Below are positions 11,735-23,543 of a stretch of 64,000 bases of DNA, in pieces. Below the pieces are notes generated by a model that made no database searches, was not told where the DNA came from, and saw nothing but the letters and a program-made list of their open reading frames with translations. Each line of letters opens with the position of its first letter. The stretch's first letter is position 1. A program made the translations under genes and the position numbers. Origin of the DNA: Coniella vitis (lineage: Eukaryota; Ascomycota; Sordariomycetes; Diaporthales; Schizoparmaceae); NCBI GenBank assembly GCA_011317545.1, contig WUJK01000009.1:496001-560000 (forward strand). Reading direction: 5' to 3'.

Positions 11735-11886
11735 GAAAATCAATTGATGCCATCAACGCTCAAGATTCTGCCCCGGATGGCGCATCGCTGCTGAAGAGGC
11801 CAGACATCTTCGAGGCTGTCTATGATGGCAAGGGAAGAGCCAGTGGCTACGCCTTGTGCAGTCTTATTACGGGCATGAGGAATTAG
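11710..11886 (+). other. possible alternative last exon of pyruvate decarboxylase
   Basis: Within the last exon, CTAAC (11691-11695) followed by CCCAG (to 11709) forms a good branch point and acceptor. Using it with the normal donor at 11589 keeps the frame and opens 58 codons to TAG at 11884-11886, replacing the usual 19-residue tail. The read-out has coding-like composition, including RPDIFEAVYDGKGRASGYAL. This is not a known decarboxylase tail and no transcript evidence is available, so it is a hypothesis. Confidence 0.3.
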
Positions 11887-12422
11887 TAGCATTTGGTCTC
11901 TCGTTTCCTTTTTTTCATTGTTGTCGTTTCTAACCTCTTTTTCTTGTCTATGAAAACTACAATCACCTGTTGCATTGTTGGGACGGAGTCAGGGTTACTA
12001 ATGGGGCGGGTGTCGGGTGGTTGCTTGCTTTGGGAATTAATTATCGCAACAAACTAAACTCTGGGCTCCTTAGGTTTGATTGTCGAGGCTTTTGGGAGAA
12101 AAATGGTGTCGGAAGTTCTACCCTAGAGAAAAGTATAGATAGTTTCAAATTGATTTCTAGAATTCTCCTCTTATTGCTTGGTTTGGCTGATTAGATAGCC
12201 AACTCAGCCGAGTATGCATCGTCCGTGAAGCGCCGTCCAATGATCAGGCTAGAATCACAGCCTTGTGTAAGCTCTGGTGTGGTCATTGACAGAACGGTAC
12301 TTTGTTCTACACGCGTTGACACTTTAATCAACGAGGGCGAATACCATGCAAGATTCCAAACACCTAGTTCCTCATATCTCACTGACTTTGTATTGTTGAA
12401 TCCTTAATCTCTAGATTCTGGT
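11735..12422. other. convergent 3' intergenic
   Basis: This lies between the decarboxylase and the Rqt4-type gene, which converge. Apart from the possible alternative exon it is T-rich 3' flanking sequence with no gene. Confidence 0.55.
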
Positions 12423-14174
12423 CTATCCGCAATCCGGTTCATCACCCGTACTCCCCGTCGTGGGTATGCCTTCTCGATCAGCACCATAAATACCCCCATC
12501 TAATATAACGCCTTCATTATCGTCCAAATCATCCTGCACCCTCCGCCACCGCGTTGCTCGATCCTTTCTTCCCTCAAGCGCCACGCCTTTGCCCTTGGCG
12601 TCGTAGACAGGCTTGATCATGCCGCCTAGTAGAGGATTCCGACTGAATGCTCCTCCTCCTGCTGTTCGTTTATTACCATCAGTCTCGCTCAATACTCCAT
12701 GATTACCACCGTATCCATCTTCCAACTCGCCCCTATCTTCATACACTTCATCAGGTGTAGGAGGCCGTTCCTTGGCAACCATCTTTTTGATGACTTTGCC
12801 GCCCACAAGATCAATACTGACTACCTGCTGCCTCTTTTCATAATCCGGTCGGGCATTCCACTCCATTTCGCGAACAAGTCGCTGCTGCCGCTTGAGTTCG
12901 CGCGCGCGCTCCTCAGGACTGGCCCACATACTTCCACTCCCACCACCCGCAAGTGACACATCAAAGTCAGCCGCCTCGTCGCGGACAGTCGTCCGGCGCG
13001 CGTTGTGCGCTTGGAAATTGAGTAATTTGTCGCGGTGCTCGCGTGCTCTGCGCTCTGCTTCCGCATTGCTGTTGCTTTCAGAAGTACCAGAGAGACCATG
13101 CTCGTACCCGGTACGAGCTTTAGTGAATGGTCTTGGGGCAGTGGCCACATCGGGTCGCTTGTGCGCTTCTTTGTCGGCTGCTTGCTTCTCACGACCGCGT
13201 TCCACTTTCAGCTCGCGAATCATTGCTTGGACTTCGTCAGGTGTGAGCAAGGATTGGCCGCATGAGGTACATGGTCCAAGACCTTCTTTGAGGCAAATCA
13301 CCTTGCCGCAGTTGAGGCAGTTGGGCGCGGCTGTTTGGAGAGGGTGCCTTGTGGCGACGCAATTGCATCGGCGTGTGGCGACGGTGTCTGCGGAGCGGGA
13401 GTGGGAGGACAAAGATGGGTTGGTTGTTATTTCCAGGGCGCGGATGGCAGCGTCAAGGTCGGCAATTGCGCCGGCTGCGCCGTGCATGGGCAGGCCGCCT
13501 GTGATGGAGACCTTGGTTGTGGTTGTTGCAGGTGTTGAAGAGCCATTGCTGGTTGCTGGTCCTGGAGTTGTAGAACGGGAAGGAGGCTTAGAAGTTGGTC
13601 TTGATTTTGGCTTGGGAGGTGCGAGGAGGTCAGAAATGAGGGAACCGGCTTGTTTCTGCTGTTTCTGAGGAGCCGGTTGTACAGGTGTAGTAGACTTGGA
13701 CGGTGTTGGTGTTCGTGTTGGAGCTTTTGCTGGCGTCGATGCGCCCGAGGCAGAGCCTGAGGCAGCAGAGCGTCCAGTGTAGTAATCATCTTCACGAGCC
13801 TTTTGGTATACTGTTCCTGGGCCTGGATCTGTGGGCGCAACCTGGCGCGGCGCTGGCGTGTGAATCTGGGGCTTTTTCTTTTTGGGCTGGCGCTGTCGTT
13901 TGGGAACCTCGTCGATGCTTGGATTCTTGGTTTGATTCTGGCCCTGGGTGGGTGCAGCAGGCTGCTGAGAAGAGAAGGGTGCGGGAGCTGGCTTGGGGTT
14001 GCGGCGGCGCGAGTTGAATGCTGAGATGAACTCGATGGCCTGAGGGGAGTCGCCAAGGAGGTTCTTGAAGTGGTCTGCTGCTTCGGCTTTGGACAGGGTG
14101 TTGGCGTAGTCGACGATCTGCTTGAGGTCCGAATCTGGCAACCCCAACAGCATCGACAGCTGGTTGAGCGACAT
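12423..14174 (-). CDS. RQT4: Rqt4/TRIP4 (ASC-1)-type C2HC5 zinc-finger protein
   Basis: This is an intronless 583-residue protein. An N-terminal helical segment (LSMLLGLPDSDLKQIVDYAN to AIEFISAFNSRRR) matches the ordered start of fungal Rqt4 proteins. About 200 Pro/Ser/Thr/Lys-rich disordered residues follow. The hallmark is the zinc finger near residue 270: CNCVATRHP, then CLNCGKVICLKEGLGPCTSCGQSLL, the C2HC5 finger of TRIP4. A charged coiled region (RELKVERGREKQAADKEAHK) and a conserved RTTVRDEAADFD stretch lie behind it. In yeast, Rqt4 works with the Slh1 helicase and Rqt2/Rqt3 in the RQT complex, which splits collided ribosomes. In animals TRIP4 is a subunit of ASC-1. Cytoplasmic ribosome quality control is therefore the likely role, from family knowledge. 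Confidence 0.88.
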   Translation of the reverse strand: MSLNQLSMLLGLPDSDLKQIVDYANTLSKAEAADHFKNLLGDSPQAIEFISAFNSRRRNPKPAPAPFSSQQPAAPTQGQNQTKNPSIDEVPKRQRQPKKKKPQIHTPAPRQVAPTDPGPGTVYQKAREDDYYTGRSAASGSASGASTPAKAPTRTPTPSKSTTPVQPAPQKQQKQAGSLISDLLAPPKPKSRPTSKPPSRSTTPGPATSNGSSTPATTTTKVSITGGLPMHGAAGAIADLDAAIRALEITTNPSLSSHSRSADTVATRRCNCVATRHPLQTAAPNCLNCGKVICLKEGLGPCTSCGQSLLTPDEVQAMIRELKVERGREKQAADKEAHKRPDVATAPRPFTKARTGYEHGLSGTSESNSNAEAERRAREHRDKLLNFQAHNARRTTVRDEAADFDVSLAGGGSGSMWASPEERARELKRQQRLVREMEWNARPDYEKRQQVVSIDLVGGKVIKKMVAKERPPTPDEVYEDRGELEDGYGGNHGVLSETDGNKRTAGGGAFSRNPLLGGMIKPVYDAKGKGVALEGRKDRATRWRRVQDDLDDNEGVILDGGIYGADREGIPTTGSTGDEPDCG

Positions 14175-14506
14175 GGTTAAAATTGGTAGTGTGGTTGTTC
14201 CCAGCCCGTTGTTGCTGCTGCGAATGGAATGATGTTCTTACAAATGAAGGAAGCCGGGCGATAAAGCATGGGCGGACTGATAATGACGTCTAGGGTGTGA
14301 CCCTAACCCTGTTGAGCTCATACGGCACCGTACTGCACGGTGTGACTCAACCGGCGGCCAATTTGGACCTTTTCAGCCTTCGACAAAATTCGTCAATTGA
14401 TACAAGTATTTTACACGTGGTACGACGACAGCTTTGCCTCCTTCTCATCAGCCTGACCCGTGATCCTACGCGTCACAACTCTTGAGAATTCTAGAGAACC
14501 CGCCGC

Positions 14507-15310
14507 TCAAACCATCACTATCGCCGCCAACACTGCGAATAGGCCACTTGCCGCGATCGCACTCGCACCACTCTTGGACGTCTCAGTGCTTGTGCTCGTA
14601 GCGTCCGATGCTGTCTCTGTGCTTGTTGTCGTCGCCGTCGAGCTTGATGTCGAATTCTCAATGGCGATAGCATTAGTGTCGGCCAGCAGCACGCCGCCAA
14701 AAGCATCGCCATCCGGGGAGACATTGACGCTGCTGTTGGCGGCCAAAGTGCTATACGCCGCCATAATGGTCGCGTCTGGCTGGTTGACAAAGCCAATCAT
14801 GCCGTCCTGACAGTGGTTGTGATTGGATTCGTTCTGCGAGCAATAGTAGACGATGGGATTCGTGTCGTTAATGGTAACTTGGAAGACTTGGGCCTATTGT
14901 CGAATCTCACGTGTCAGTAGTAGTCTTACACAAGCCATAACTGGCTATCTCTTGATTTTTCCTTTTCTCTCTGTCCTCTTCCTCCCTCCCCCCTCCAAAA
15001 AGAATTTCAAAATTTCTCTTCAAATCTATAAAGACTACAAGTTACAACTCACATTCTCGCCATCAGAAGCAGGCAGAAAGCCAGAGTAGAAACCACCGGT
15101 TGTGGCTGGCTGGCAAGCGTTTGTAAAGTCGCCCATGACCACGCTGTGGTTGTGCGGGAGGAAGTGGAATTCGAGAATGTCGCCCACAGAAGCATTGACA
15201 TACGGCGGCGAAAAGTAGACATCACCTGCCTCAATCACAATGATTGCCGCTGCGGCCAGCTTGACAGACAAGGCAGCTGCAAGCAGCCCGTGGACATTGC
15301 TGAGATGCAT
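14507..15310 (-). CDS. GPI-anchored cupredoxin-like extracellular protein
   Basis: Exon 1 is 15310-15053, the intron 15052-14894 (GTGAGT..CAATAG, 159 bp, phase 0) and exon 2 14893-14507, giving 214 residues. The signal peptide is MHLSNVHGLLAAALSVKLAAAA. One cupredoxin-like domain follows (about residues 23-125): VYFSPPYVNASVGDILEFHF, LPHNHSVVMGDFTNACQP and NPIVYYCSQNESNHNCQDGM, with His/Cys residues in copper-site-like positions. A Ser/Thr-rich linker and a C-terminal hydrophobic tail (GASAIAASGLFAVLAAIVMV) indicate a GPI anchor. Ascomycete 'extracellular serine-rich proteins' share this build. The biochemical role is unknown; a surface or wall position is inferred. A TATA-like TATTTATTAG (minus strand) lies about 130 bp upstream. 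Confidence 0.88.
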
Positions 15311-16999
15311 TTTATGGGGTTGTGGTAAAGTGTTTGACAAAAGAAGTTGATTCATACAAGAATATGATAGTCGCGAGGGAAGTAAGAAGCAAGAGAGGGT
15401 AAGTTTCAATTCGAGGAGGTCCAGACGGAGATGTCCTCTACTAATAAATATCACAGAAAGAAATGGAAAGACTGACCTCACTGCTACACCCAGGGCTCAC
15501 CTGCAAAGTGAAACATGCTGGAGGAAATGTCCCCTCCTCCCTTTGTACACCCATACCTAGGCATGTATCGCTCATGGGCTCAGTTGCCACTCACAATGTT
15601 ATTGATCCGCTTGAAAAGCCTCCCAGGCACGCCCAACACGCATCTTGTAACACGTCATGTGTCTCGCGCATAATACAGGCGGGCCTGAGCCCTGATTCGC
15701 GAGAGCTAGTGCTTTCAAGGACCAGCACCTTGCACTCTCATAGTATTGATGAGAGGCAAAAGATAAGGCACAGTGGCTCTCTAGCCATCGTCGTGTACGA
15801 GAACAATCTGCAGCTCGGACAGTCAAAACCTTTCAGGTTGCGTCAAATTGCCATTGATAGTCAGATTATATACATGGTATCATAGTCAGCACGAACGCAT
15901 TGGCTTCCTTGTCTTGCGTCCACGCGTTGAAACACTCGGGGACAAGATATTGTGCTTGTGTGACGATAAAGAAAGGAGATTTGCCTGAACCTTTCAAGAG
16001 GCAAGTTTCTTCGGGTTTAGGCCCCTCCCCATTATTTCCCGCCCTTTTTCTTGGCATTACTTTGCCCTAGGTATTTGCAAAGGTCTACCCAAGGGGCATC
16101 GGTTCAAGGCAGCTTGGGCACTCGACTTTTTGGTTTGCAGGTGTGCGGATGTGCGGATGTGCGGATTGTTTGGAAACAAGTTCACGATTAAGCTTGATTC
16201 CTGCATGGATATTATGCATATAAATAGAACAGATAAGCATATACTCATTGAAAACGCGAGGTGGGTTTCCAGATCAATCAAAAGAAAGTCCGACGGCTTG
16301 TACATCACTGCGAAGAAGCAGGGATATTTTGTGGTTGGGAAAACATGCTTTGCAGTGGAACGCGCTTCAACACTACATCCAAAACGTAAGTACAGTACAT
16401 TACTCCGTGCAAAGACGTACATATTTCCTCCGCCCCGAGCATTCCTTAGCAAGGGATATCAATCAAAGAGTAAAACCTCGGGCAAATCATACTAAATTCC
16501 AAACCATAATACAGTAGTTGCCAGAATTCCTCCTCCATGTCATTCTGTCATCAGCTTGATGGTTAGTGAGCTTTTGGACCTTGAGCAATGATTTCGCGTC
16601 AATTTTTAGCGCGTCGGATCTGGTATTGTACGAACAGGTGCGGCATATGGGTTTTCCTCGGGCTTTACCGGGCGCTAAGCCATCATTGGTCGATATCCCA
16701 CTCGGCCTAGTTCAGTCAAGCCCAGCTTTTTAACCTCACTTCATCAACGACGTTCAGTTTTGTCTGCGTGGACACGAACATGTTGCAGAGTCAATGCGAA
16801 CTTTGTTGCATTTGTTGTCATCATTTTCAACCAGCCAGCTATAGAAGAATCCTTCTGTTATAAACAGGCGTAGTGGTCTCAAATGCCGCTCCCACCAGTG
16901 CTTTGGTCAGTCCATTCTGTTTCAACAGCCTCCTCTACCTCTTCCCACTTTCAAGTTGAAATTATTGTAGTGCCATGGCACAAACAACATACCAACAGA
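15311..16999. other. intergenic, no gene seen
   Basis: This is 1.7 kb between the cupredoxin promoter and the end of the MYND-SET gene. It contains a short repeat of TGTGCGGA units at 16141-16166. Short frames on both strands lack any protein character. Confidence 0.5.
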
Positions 17000-19350
17000 C
17001 TAGGCGGTATTAGTCATCGGATCATCTAGACCCAGGAAGAGAGCAAGAGGGGCTACGATATCCTCAATGACATCACCGATGGCATCGCTACCCTCGTCGA
17101 TGGCCTCCTCATCGTTGCAAAGAGCCTCCCCATTAGCGTCGTCGTTGTCCTCGTCGCTCTCGTGCAAGAGCACATGACCGTCTACGACCTGTCCCTCATC
17201 GGTCTTGTGGACGACCTCACCAGAAGCCTCCAATCCCGCCGCATAGTCAGCCTCGGTGATCTTTTCGCGGGTCTTGCGAACAACCACACAACTAGCGGCG
17301 CTGAGTCTCTTATCGGTCTCGCGAATAATTTCGTAGTCAGCCTTGAGCTCACGAATCTCCTCCCGCGACAGCAACTTGATGCGGCGCTTCTCCTCCGTCT
17401 GGGCCCACTCGAGCACGCTCTTTTGCGTCTTATTGTAGCGCAGCGCAAAATCGTGGTGATTGGTCTCAGGCTCGCCAAGCTTATCCTGAGCACCCATAAA
17501 GTTGAACAGCCACCTGTATAAGGCGCGCACAAAGGCATTGTCCAGTCCAAAGATGAATTTGGCCATGCGGCACAGCATCATGTGGTATCCGCGTCCAAGA
17601 TCGCGCAGATCGCGGCGCGCAGGAATCAGACCCTTGGCAAGGACATGGTCGCTGATACCTGTCCACTTGATCTCGTCGTCGGCGGATGCGACGTAGTACA
17701 TGTAGCGCACGAGGCTGTGCAACTGCGAAGGCCAGTCCGGGTTGTGCTCGCGCGGTTCCTCGTACAGCGTGCCGCGAATGACAAGCTCGAGACCGACAGC
17801 GTAATGCAGATCCCGGTACATGGCACCCAGGGTGCGGTAGGTAAAAGGGAGCGGGGCAAGGGTGCTCGGCCAGCGTTGGCCATTACCATAGCCTGTGCAA
17901 GCAATGTCCGCGAGTTGGTTCTGGAAATTGAGACAGGTCTTGACGACGCGTTTACTGGCAAAGAGACGCTCGGCTTCAAGAGTCAAATGGAGTAGCTTTT
18001 CTTGGGCTGCGCGGCAATTTTCCATGTGCTCAGGCCCGTAGACCTTGGTTGCGCCCTTGTGCTTAGCCATGTCATGCTCGCATTTCTGGCCTATGCAGTT
18101 GGGTGACCAAGCAGTTAGCTTGACTCGCTTGCAATCTCCTGTCGCCGGGCTGATCCAGGTCTTTTAAAAAAAGAAAAGAGGGACTAGAATCTTACATTTG
18201 CATTCAAAGTACAAGCTTCCTTTTAGAACCTGGGTTCGTAGCAAGACGTCAAGAACAGGCTTGGGGTAGTAGTGGACGGTGAGCTCGCTATTGGCCGGAA
18301 TATCCTTGAGAGCACGGCAGCGCAGCTTTCGTCCCTGGTCAAAGTAGATGTGAACATTTGGGTCGCAGGCGTGGTTCATGAGCGCAGTCACCAAGTCGAT
18401 GGCAGCACCATAAATAGTTTCTGTATCATCAGCATGATGCATGTTGACCGCATTGCAAGCGAGCTGTAGATGCCAATATAGGAAAAAGAAAAGGAAATTA
18501 GCAAACACCTCATCATGTATAGCATTGCAAATCATGCCAACACTTGGAGCTTGACTCACCGTGCAATAGATATCAACCATTTGACGAATGCACAAGTAGT
18601 CGTTGGGGTTGACTTTGCTCATGTCCTTGGGCTTGGTGAGTTCACGGATGCTGGTGGCTATGTGGAAGACAGGGCTGACATTGCCGTCATTGCTGCTGTC
18701 TCGATAGAAGTCGTCATTCAGTTTGACCTTGTGTGTCGATAGCTTTCCCATGGCAGCCACAGCAGCCTTCTCCAAGGCTCCATTCTCGAGCAGGGTGGTG
18801 AGGCGGCAGAGCAGGAGGACCATTAGCTTCACGCCCTGATCAAGCTGCGGCTTGAGTTCTTTGAATACAGAACACTCATGTTTGTGGTAGCGTTTCCAAG
18901 CTTTTGATTGGCATGTCTGTATAGGGCGGGTTTGTGAAGTAGTCAGCCATTGTGTAGCTTGCAGCGAGCCCACTTGAGCAAAACGACAGGTGTATTTACC
19001 TTGGAGCAATACGAAACGACCTGACAGCCTCCGCAGGACTTGGTCACCGTCCTGTCTGCTTCCTCTTCAATAAAGCGACCATCATGGTGGACCAGGGATT
19101 TGGCATTTGCGTAGCAATAGTCGCAAATGGCGCTGTTGCCGACATCAGGAATGACCAGGGCCGGTTCCGACAAAAACACATCGTCGCCAGCTTTGACTTC
19201 TTTGATGGTGAACAGGCCACTGCCTATGTTGGGGATCGAGGATTCACGAATCTCAAGGATTTTAGTGGGCTCCTCGACGGACTTGAGAATATAGGTGCAC
19301 AACTCAGGCTGCTTCCAGATGGGGATTGTGGGCAGGCTACGGTCCGCCAT
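17000..19350 (-). CDS. SMYD-type MYND-SET domain protein
   Basis: Four exons, 19350-19000, 18916-18560, 18463-18196 and 18090-17000, with introns of 83, 96 and 105 bp, give 688 residues. The SET domain is split by a MYND zinc finger as in SMYD proteins. The first SET part is ILEIRESSIPNIGSGLFTIK. The finger spans CDYCYANAK to CGGCQVVSYCSKTCQSKAWK and ends HKHEC, with exon 1 ending inside it. The core SET motif is LMNHACDPNVHIYF followed by RALKDIPANSELTVHYY. A post-SET cysteine cluster FECKCQKCEHD crosses the last intron. A long helical C-terminal region and an acidic tail complete it. Family members are protein-lysine methyltransferases acting on histones or cytosolic proteins; the substrate here is unknown. 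Joining 17000-18070 to the SET part is supported by the rebuilt post-SET cysteines. Confidence 0.85.
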
Positions 19351-20176
19351 CTTGGTGGTCCGATGCGACGATGGAAGTATTAGGCAGGAGTATGGTTGAA
19401 AGAGTAATGCCTTGAGAAGAACAGGAAGGGGCAAAGAGGAGGAAAGCGGACGCAGATGGAAAGTGCGACTCGGAAGAGTGCTACCAAGCGGCCAATGGCT
19501 AGGATTCGGGGATCGTGGGGGTGGAAGAAGGAAGAAAGGAAAGGAGGAGGAAGCTGCGACTGGGAGAGAAACGCAAAGAGAAAAGCAGCATAGATGAAAG
19601 TGGCAAGAAGTCAGGGTGCGGCGGCTTGCAGTTGAAGAATTTTTAGCGATTTGGGGGCAGGCTGGTGCCTTGAAGCTATCCAGCTCAGGCACAGCACAGA
19701 AGCGTGGGATCTGAACTGAGAAAGGGTGACTTCATCGCCATGGAAGGCCAACTGCTGGTCCAGCTTCCAGGTTGCATTCTCCCGGTCTTGCAGCGCCCAT
19801 CAACCACCTGAAGCCACACATTCCTGGACAAGCACCTTGACCATTTTCGTTTGCCCATGTATCAGAACCCGAAGGTGTTTGGTCCTCTTGCCGATGCAGC
19901 GAACCAGAAAAGCGAACAATGGATGCAGAAAGGCTTGTCATAGCAAACATGCCCTGAAAGCAAAGCTGGTGGTGTGCTGCTGGCCTGCTGGCCTATTATG
20001 ATGGATAGGCCATGGCACTCGACACTCTGAGCCACAAGTTGTTCGCTGCTATCATGCTAAGCAAGAAATTAAGGTAAAGCTATATTTCGTGACTACTCTA
20101 GGAATTGACAGCATAGTATCGATCATAAGCGACCTATAACTACCAAAAGGCAGTGGCAATTGGTCACAACGATACT
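19351..20176. other. intergenic upstream of the MYND-SET gene
   Basis: On the minus strand the 300 bp next to the ATG are pyrimidine-rich (CTTCCTTTC runs), a common fungal promoter and leader feature. The rest shows nothing definite. Confidence 0.5.
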
Positions 20177-23100
20177 CTAGATGGCTCTCAGCGAAACTAC
20201 AAAGGAAATAGCCAAATTGGTTATAATATCCCGCGCCCTTCCCTGTGTGGCCTTCAACCTCACTGTAGGCTCCTCAAACCGATCCCACACCTCAATAAAC
20301 TTGTGCACATTGCGATCCACGCCTATATTAACTAGCAGCTTCTTCATATTTGGGTACGCTTTGATACTCTTGAGATGAGCAGCATTCACGGACACTGCTG
20401 CATTGCCGGTCCTCGCAGATGCAAAGCTCGCATCATCATCTTCCTCCTGCTTTTCCTGCTCTCCAGCAATGGCAGCGAATCGCACGCAGTACAGAATTAA
20501 CGCCGCCAAACCCGCAGCTAACGCAGTCGCCACAGACGAGCCTGTATTCTCCCGAAAGTGGCTGGGCACAGCTCCTTCGAGGCGTGCATTGCGCGACACC
20601 ACCGCACAGCCGGGGAAGATAAAGTCCAGATTGTTCGGATCGCCCGAACGCTCCCACGGGCGGCCGTCATCAGTGGCGGCACCGATACGGAGGATGCGAC
20701 CGCGGTCGAACTCATAAGGGTATTCTTGGTCAGTGAAGTTGCCAGCATCACCTGCCGCGCAGAATATCAGGATGCCTGCGTCGAGAGCTGTTTTGATGGC
20801 GTTGCCTAGACTTTTGAGATCTGCATCCTGTTCTGTGTCTTTTGGCTTCTTGACCGTCCAGGAGATGGATATTATGTCGACGCGCCGGGCTGTGGCTGCT
20901 TCGACTGCCTAAAGTACGCGTGGTAGAACATTAGCAGTTGAACCACAGGGAAGAATGATCGGGTCACAGTAGTTTTGATCGTACCAGAGCGGCGCTTCTC
21001 GTCACAATCTGGCTGTGCGACTGGCCCTCCACCGTAGCATCCTGCGAATAATGAGTCTCCAGCTTAAAGACATAAAGTTTGGCCGTTGGGCAGACCCGGC
21101 AGATCATGTCTGCCATGACTGTGCCATGGCCACTATCAGAAAGGAAATAAGGACCTGGCCCGTTGTCGCTTGGCCCGCCACGATCAAAGGTCTCTCCGCC
21201 AATGACTTTGCCAGCCACTGTGGGCGTGTGCAGGTTCACACCGTCGTCAATGAGGGCAACAGTAATGTCCCTTTTTAGGTCTTCATGTTGTGGAGAGGGT
21301 GGTACGGGTACATTTTGAATTTCGTCGGCAAATGCGTCCATACAATTCAGCCACCTGTGTGCCGACAGATTTCCCCGGTTATAAGTCGTCAAGGACTTGG
21401 ATTGAGAGCCAGTCAAGGTCCCGTTGGCGATCCTAGGGATATTTACCTCGATAATCTCAACGTCAATTGTGCGAAGGGAATCCTCTTCTTCGGAACCGCG
21501 AGCAGCCTCAATGTCGGTGGTCCTCCTGATGGGCTCGTTGGAGTTTGGTTGCTGGCCACCCGCGCGTTTGGCAAGCCCAAACTCCCGGACTGACTTGGCC
21601 AAGCGAGCCTTGAAGCCTTCAATGTAGGATTTGATGTCGTCGGCAGATCCCAGAGCCTTGCGTGTGGTAGTCATGTTAGCCACCAGATGTATACGTGGTA
21701 TCCTGGGAGACACAGCGACAATGGATGGATACATTCCACAAGTTGAGCTGATGCTTTACTTGCCTCGGCCGAGTTCCACAACACACTCACTGTTCTCAAT
21801 TCCTCCAGCCTAGCCAAGCCTTCTGGCTCGCTCCACGCTCTCAAGATGGCCCTGTTACCACTCCACCAGAGGTGAAGACGGCGGACTTTTCGACAGGCAT
21901 TGTACAAGGTCTCGGGGCATAGATCCAGCTTGCGCCATTCAAGGTTCTCAATTTCAAATCGCTTCAGGCAGCTTTCAATGGCATGATCGTTGTGGGGTCT
22001 GTCAAATGCATCATTGACAACAACCTTGAGGATGTGAGTGACGCCTTTGCTGTGGAGCCATTTAAAGAATTGCTTCAGGTCTGTCCGGCCTTGCCCAGCG
22101 TTGGATGGCCGGGGCACATTTCGATTCGTCTGCGGCTTGTTTGTCTCCTTTTGCGGTGGTTTCTGAACCTCAGTCTGGCCAAAAGCTACGTAACGCAGCA
22201 TATTATCAAAGCGCATGTGCTCAAAAATCTGTTCAAAGAATTCCCATCGAACGGCACTTGCGGCTCTGGAGTAGTCGAAGCACAAATTGAGATCTATTGC
22301 ATTGAATTCCCACTCAGAAAATAGGGTTTGTAGAGATTCACAAAAAATTGGAGCAGTGCATACCTTGAGTATTCGCCCCATAGAGAAATCGAAGTGCTTG
22401 TCCTTGGTCTCGCGGATAAGGATGACTCGCGGACCGAAAAGTCGAGCGGAGATAGTACAGCTTGATCTCCTGAAGGATCTCGCTGGCTGAGGTGGCCTTC
22501 TCCATCTTGTCATCTGGACGGCTGCCTCTGCTCAACGAGTGGTCCCTAACGGTGGGCGGAGGAGATTTGCGTTGCGGCTCGAAACCATCCGACTGGATGC
22601 GGTCAGCCAGGGTCTCATCTGGATCATGTGCATTCACATGCTGGTTCTTGCGCAATGCTGGCGCTGAGTTTTCGATTTGAGATGTTGCCAAGTGGTCATG
22701 CTCAAGCTCGCGTTTCTTTCCTTTGAGCTTTACAGGTCCAGTCTCGTCATAAGTTGAGCTTGCCCAGTGGCCAAAACTGGCCTCTGGCTTTTGCTGCGCC
22801 TCCTTCACAGTATGCTGATGATACTGATAGACGGACAACCCACGTGGTTCAGTGCTGAACTTGTCCAGGGCTTCGTCTCCCTGAGCAATGAGTTCCCGCA
22901 CAATACGCAGCTGAGAATGAGAGCACTTGTCATAGTGGACGGCCATGTGCAAGGGCGTCAGGCCGTCTGCATCCTGCATGCACAGCGTCTCTCTGGAGGC
23001 GTGTTTGATGAAATTGATGGTGTAGTCTCCATCCAGCTTGTGGAAGATGGCCGCATGAATGCTGTTCCTCCCATGCTCACAAGGCACCGCGAGCAGGCGA

Positions 23101-23543
23101 TCGAGGAGGCCCGAGGCCGACTTCCCGAGGAGAACTTGGAGGAAATTCAGGTTCTTGCGGATAATGGCAATGTACAGCGGTGTTTTGCCGCTGTCGTCGG
23201 GCACGTGCAGCAAGTGACTGTACCGTTGGACGAGGAAAGTGGTCAGATGCTTGTGGCCGACTTCCCAGGCGACCAGGTGCAGCAGCGTCTGGTTTTCGGG
23301 CTGGACCCGCGCGTTGAAGTAGTGCTGGTATCTGGCGTCAAAGCTTCTGCGCTGGTCGCTTTTGCCGAGGAGGAGTTTGTTGTCTGCTGCATCCTGGATG
23401 ATGCGGTCAAAGGCCGCTTTGGCTGGGTCGTGCGGTTGCTGGACGAGGACCAGGGGAACGACGGGGCTGGTTGTTGCCGAGTCGTCGTAGTCTTCGTCAC
23501 TGTTGTACCCGTCGGCTGGTTGGCTGGATACTCTTTGAATCAT
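20177..23543 (-). CDS. ankyrin-repeat protein with C-terminal subtilisin-like (S8) protease domain
   Basis: Four exons, 23543-22364, 22293-21791, 21656-20985 and 20908-20177, with introns of 70, 134 and 76 bp (the second has a GCTAAC branch point), give 1028 residues. Residues about 80-235 hold ankyrin repeats (QTLLHLVAWEVGHKHL, GKTPLYIAIIRKN, DGLTPLHMAVHYD). A linker region follows that includes RDQGQALRFLYGANTQD and LRYVAFGQ. The S8 domain begins near residue 690: Asp in TVALIDDGVN (about 698), His in SDSGHGTVMAD (about 738) and Ser in NTGSSVATALAAGLAALIL (about 910). The oxyanion-hole position reads CAAGDAGN, Asp instead of Asn. No signal peptide is seen, so the protease is probably intracellular. 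Related fungal proteases act in heterokaryon incompatibility (HET-Q2 cleaves the gasdermin-like HET-Q1); a similar role is only inference, and no gasdermin-like gene is nearby. Confidence 0.87.

Noticed and set aside
14290..14310. CCCTAACCCT sequence resembling a telomere repeat
   Set aside because: Only one and a half units are present; no array.
17162..17995. Long plus-strand frames opposite the MYND-SET gene
   Set aside because: They are antisense shadows of a strongly supported conserved protein.
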